Assembly (NCBI RefSeq): GCF_018691265.1
Contig: NW_024881282.1
Coordinates: 52,583,122 to 52,647,121, forward strand
Reading direction: 5' to 3'
DNA length: 64,000 nucleotides
DNA from: Tyto alba
Lineage: Eukaryota; Chordata; Aves; Strigiformes; Tytonidae
The number at the start of each line of letters is the position of its first letter. The stretch's first letter is position 1. The notes under the pieces were generated by a model. The model was given only the letters and a program-made list of their open reading frames with translations, searched no databases and was not told the origin of the DNA. Positions 62,401-64,000 of this stretch are shown here, piece after piece. Both the position numbers and the translations under genes were made by a program.

Positions 62401-64000
62401 CCAAGTCGAAGTCTACAATATCCTATCATCAACCTCTCAACAGCAGCAGCAATATGAATAGTGTCTGTGTACACATGCTTTGCTTGGTCTGAAAGACAGA
62501 AAGAAGAGGGAAGGTAGGGAGAGAGAAAGAGATTCCGCTCTTGATAATTCTGGTACAATTTTGGAGTTGTTCTATTTATGTCCCTGGACAGACTCTGAAT
62601 TTAGTCCAGTCTAGGAGAATAGAATTTGACTGTAATTTTTACAGGACAATTACCTGACTGTCTAGCTACAGTTATTTAATAGCCTTTTGGAAGCTACATC
62701 TGACCTGAAGATCCTATTTGTTGCTTGGATCTAACAATGTGAACATCAAAGGTATGTGTGTTAGGTATGCACGCAAATCCCCTGCAGCTTTTTTCATAAT
62801 AGTACTGAAACCCGATACCACATCAAGAATGCAGCGCCTGGAGCACCCTACTACAGCCCCGCGCCCTGGTACAGCTTAAAGTGGTTTCCTTGCTCACAGA
62901 GCTCCATCCACCACTTGGAAAGCAGCCTGCTTTCAAATGTTACGGTTGCTAGGGAGTGCTTGTGAACATTATACCAAACGTAGGTCACTTCAGCGAACAG
63001 GATTGCTCAGTATTCACTCTCAGTTCCTGATAACCCTTTCATATTTAGTTGTTTCTGTTGCTTAAGTGGCAAAACCTGATTTTTCATGCCACAAAAAAAA
63101 CAAAGCTACATCCTGTCCTTGGCTAAATTCTGCCCTTGGTTCAGACCAGTTGCAGAGCCTACCCAAAGAGGTAAATGCTTCCACCTCTCAACTAGTCATA
63201 TTTTATTGTGCTTGGAGCCTATGTGGTTTGGGAGTGCCAAAAACATACCGGTTGGTAGCATCTGTGGCTAGGTGGTCCTGGCAGCAGAGGTGAAAGCAGC
63301 TTGCTGGATGAAGGAGTGGGATAGCTGGCCTCCAAATGCTGCTGTAGTTGGCACAGAGAGATATACCCTTTCTGGGAATTAGGTACGCTGGGTAGACAGA
63401 AGCTTGATTTGCAGTTGAACATAATCCACCTCCATGAGATCAGGTATTATATATCAGCACCAGACTGCTTAACAGCAGCTGCAAGATCACTTTAGCGCTG
63501 GCAGCAATGCAACCAAGGATACCCTGATACTCTAGGTATTAACAGGTATGAGAGCTACTGAACGTGCGGAGCAAGATTCTTCTGCTGGTGGTCAGCAGGC
63601 TGCTTCCAGGCACCTAAATGTCCCCACGTTCCATGCCTTGTGACTCCCCAGCCGAGCCTCAAGCAAGACTTTATCTTGAGAAGGGAGCCAGGGAGCATGA
63701 GGGTGCACCTTGAGGAGAGCCCCACGGACACCAGGAGTTGCTGTGAGCCCATTGCTCTCCCAGGCAAATCCCATGGGCAGCAAGGAGGCCACCAGCAAAG
63801 GAAGGACTGCATTTGGAGGAGTGGCAAGGGAATGGTATAGCTTGGGACTGCACGCGTACACCTAGTTGCTTCTGGAAATCTTTGGCTGGTAGGGAACGGT
63901 GCTGGGAGTTTAGATTGGGTTGCACAGTGGGAAAGATCCAAAGGGATGGAATGGAGGCATGAAAGTGGAAAGGAGAGGTGGTAGAGAAGAGGGGGACCAA
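53455..64000 (-). other. HMGA2: HMGA2 intron 3, 3' part only
   Basis: This sequence lies upstream of exon 4 in gene order and ends at the window edge. Intron 3 is very large in other vertebrates, so absence of exon 3 here is expected. The longest open frame in the window (185 codons, minus strand, 53825-54382) falls here. It lies in a GC-rich, stop-poor patch that is open in several frames, and it resembles no family I know, so I do not call it a gene. I found no recognisable repeats beyond short A/T runs. Confidence 0.85.

Noticed and set aside
1..64000. CRISPR arrays, operons, tRNA or rRNA genes
   Set aside because: No regularly spaced repeats, no cloverleaf or rRNA segments seen, and the sequence is clearly vertebrate nuclear DNA.

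Overview
This is a vertebrate nuclear window, most likely from a bird. It is gene-poor, with no operon-like packing. The repeats fit a bird: a 5'-truncated CR1 LINE, two roughly 1-kb LTRs of a familiar avian endogenous retrovirus type, and worn palindromic repeats shared among birds, crocodilians and turtles. None of the long open frames looks like a real gene.

The only gene I can support is HMGA2, on the minus strand and incomplete. Two small coding exons give it away. Exon 4 (53422-53454) encodes PQQVVQKKPAQ. Exon 5 (31132-31179) encodes the acidic tail EETEETSSQESAEED followed by TAG. Both have proper splice sites, and together they reproduce the vertebrate HMGA2 C-terminus. Exons 1-3, which carry the three AT-hooks, must lie beyond 64000.

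Layout from high to low coordinates (5' to 3' for HMGA2): part of intron 3 (53455-64000); exon 4; a 22-kb intron 4 (31180-53421) holding a same-sense solo LTR (36960-37953), a CpG-rich patch next to a C-run (41084-41335, 41458-41474) and an old amniote retroposon (52118-52212); exon 5; and a 3'UTR of about 3.1 kb (28000-31131). The 3'UTR carries eight let-7 seed matches of at least 7 nt and two AATAAA signals. The distal signal runs into a near-perfect hairpin at the predicted cleavage site.

Downstream of HMGA2 (1-27999) the sequence appears intergenic. A second LTR of the same family (26850-27865) ends about 135 bp past the predicted poly(A) site. Further out are a CpG-rich patch (24890-25135), an AT-rich stretch that looks like a conserved regulatory element (24190-24720), the CR1 fragment (7618-8192), an MIR-like SINE (5609-5812) and two palindromic MITE remnants (995-1105, 3214-3280). 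The next gene in this direction in other vertebrates (LLPH) was not found.

The most interesting theme is post-transcriptional control of HMGA2. There is a dense let-7 array, tandem poly(A) signals with a hairpin on the distal one, and two same-sense LTRs, one in intron 4 and one just past the gene. The LTRs could alter 3'-end choice and therefore let-7 control.
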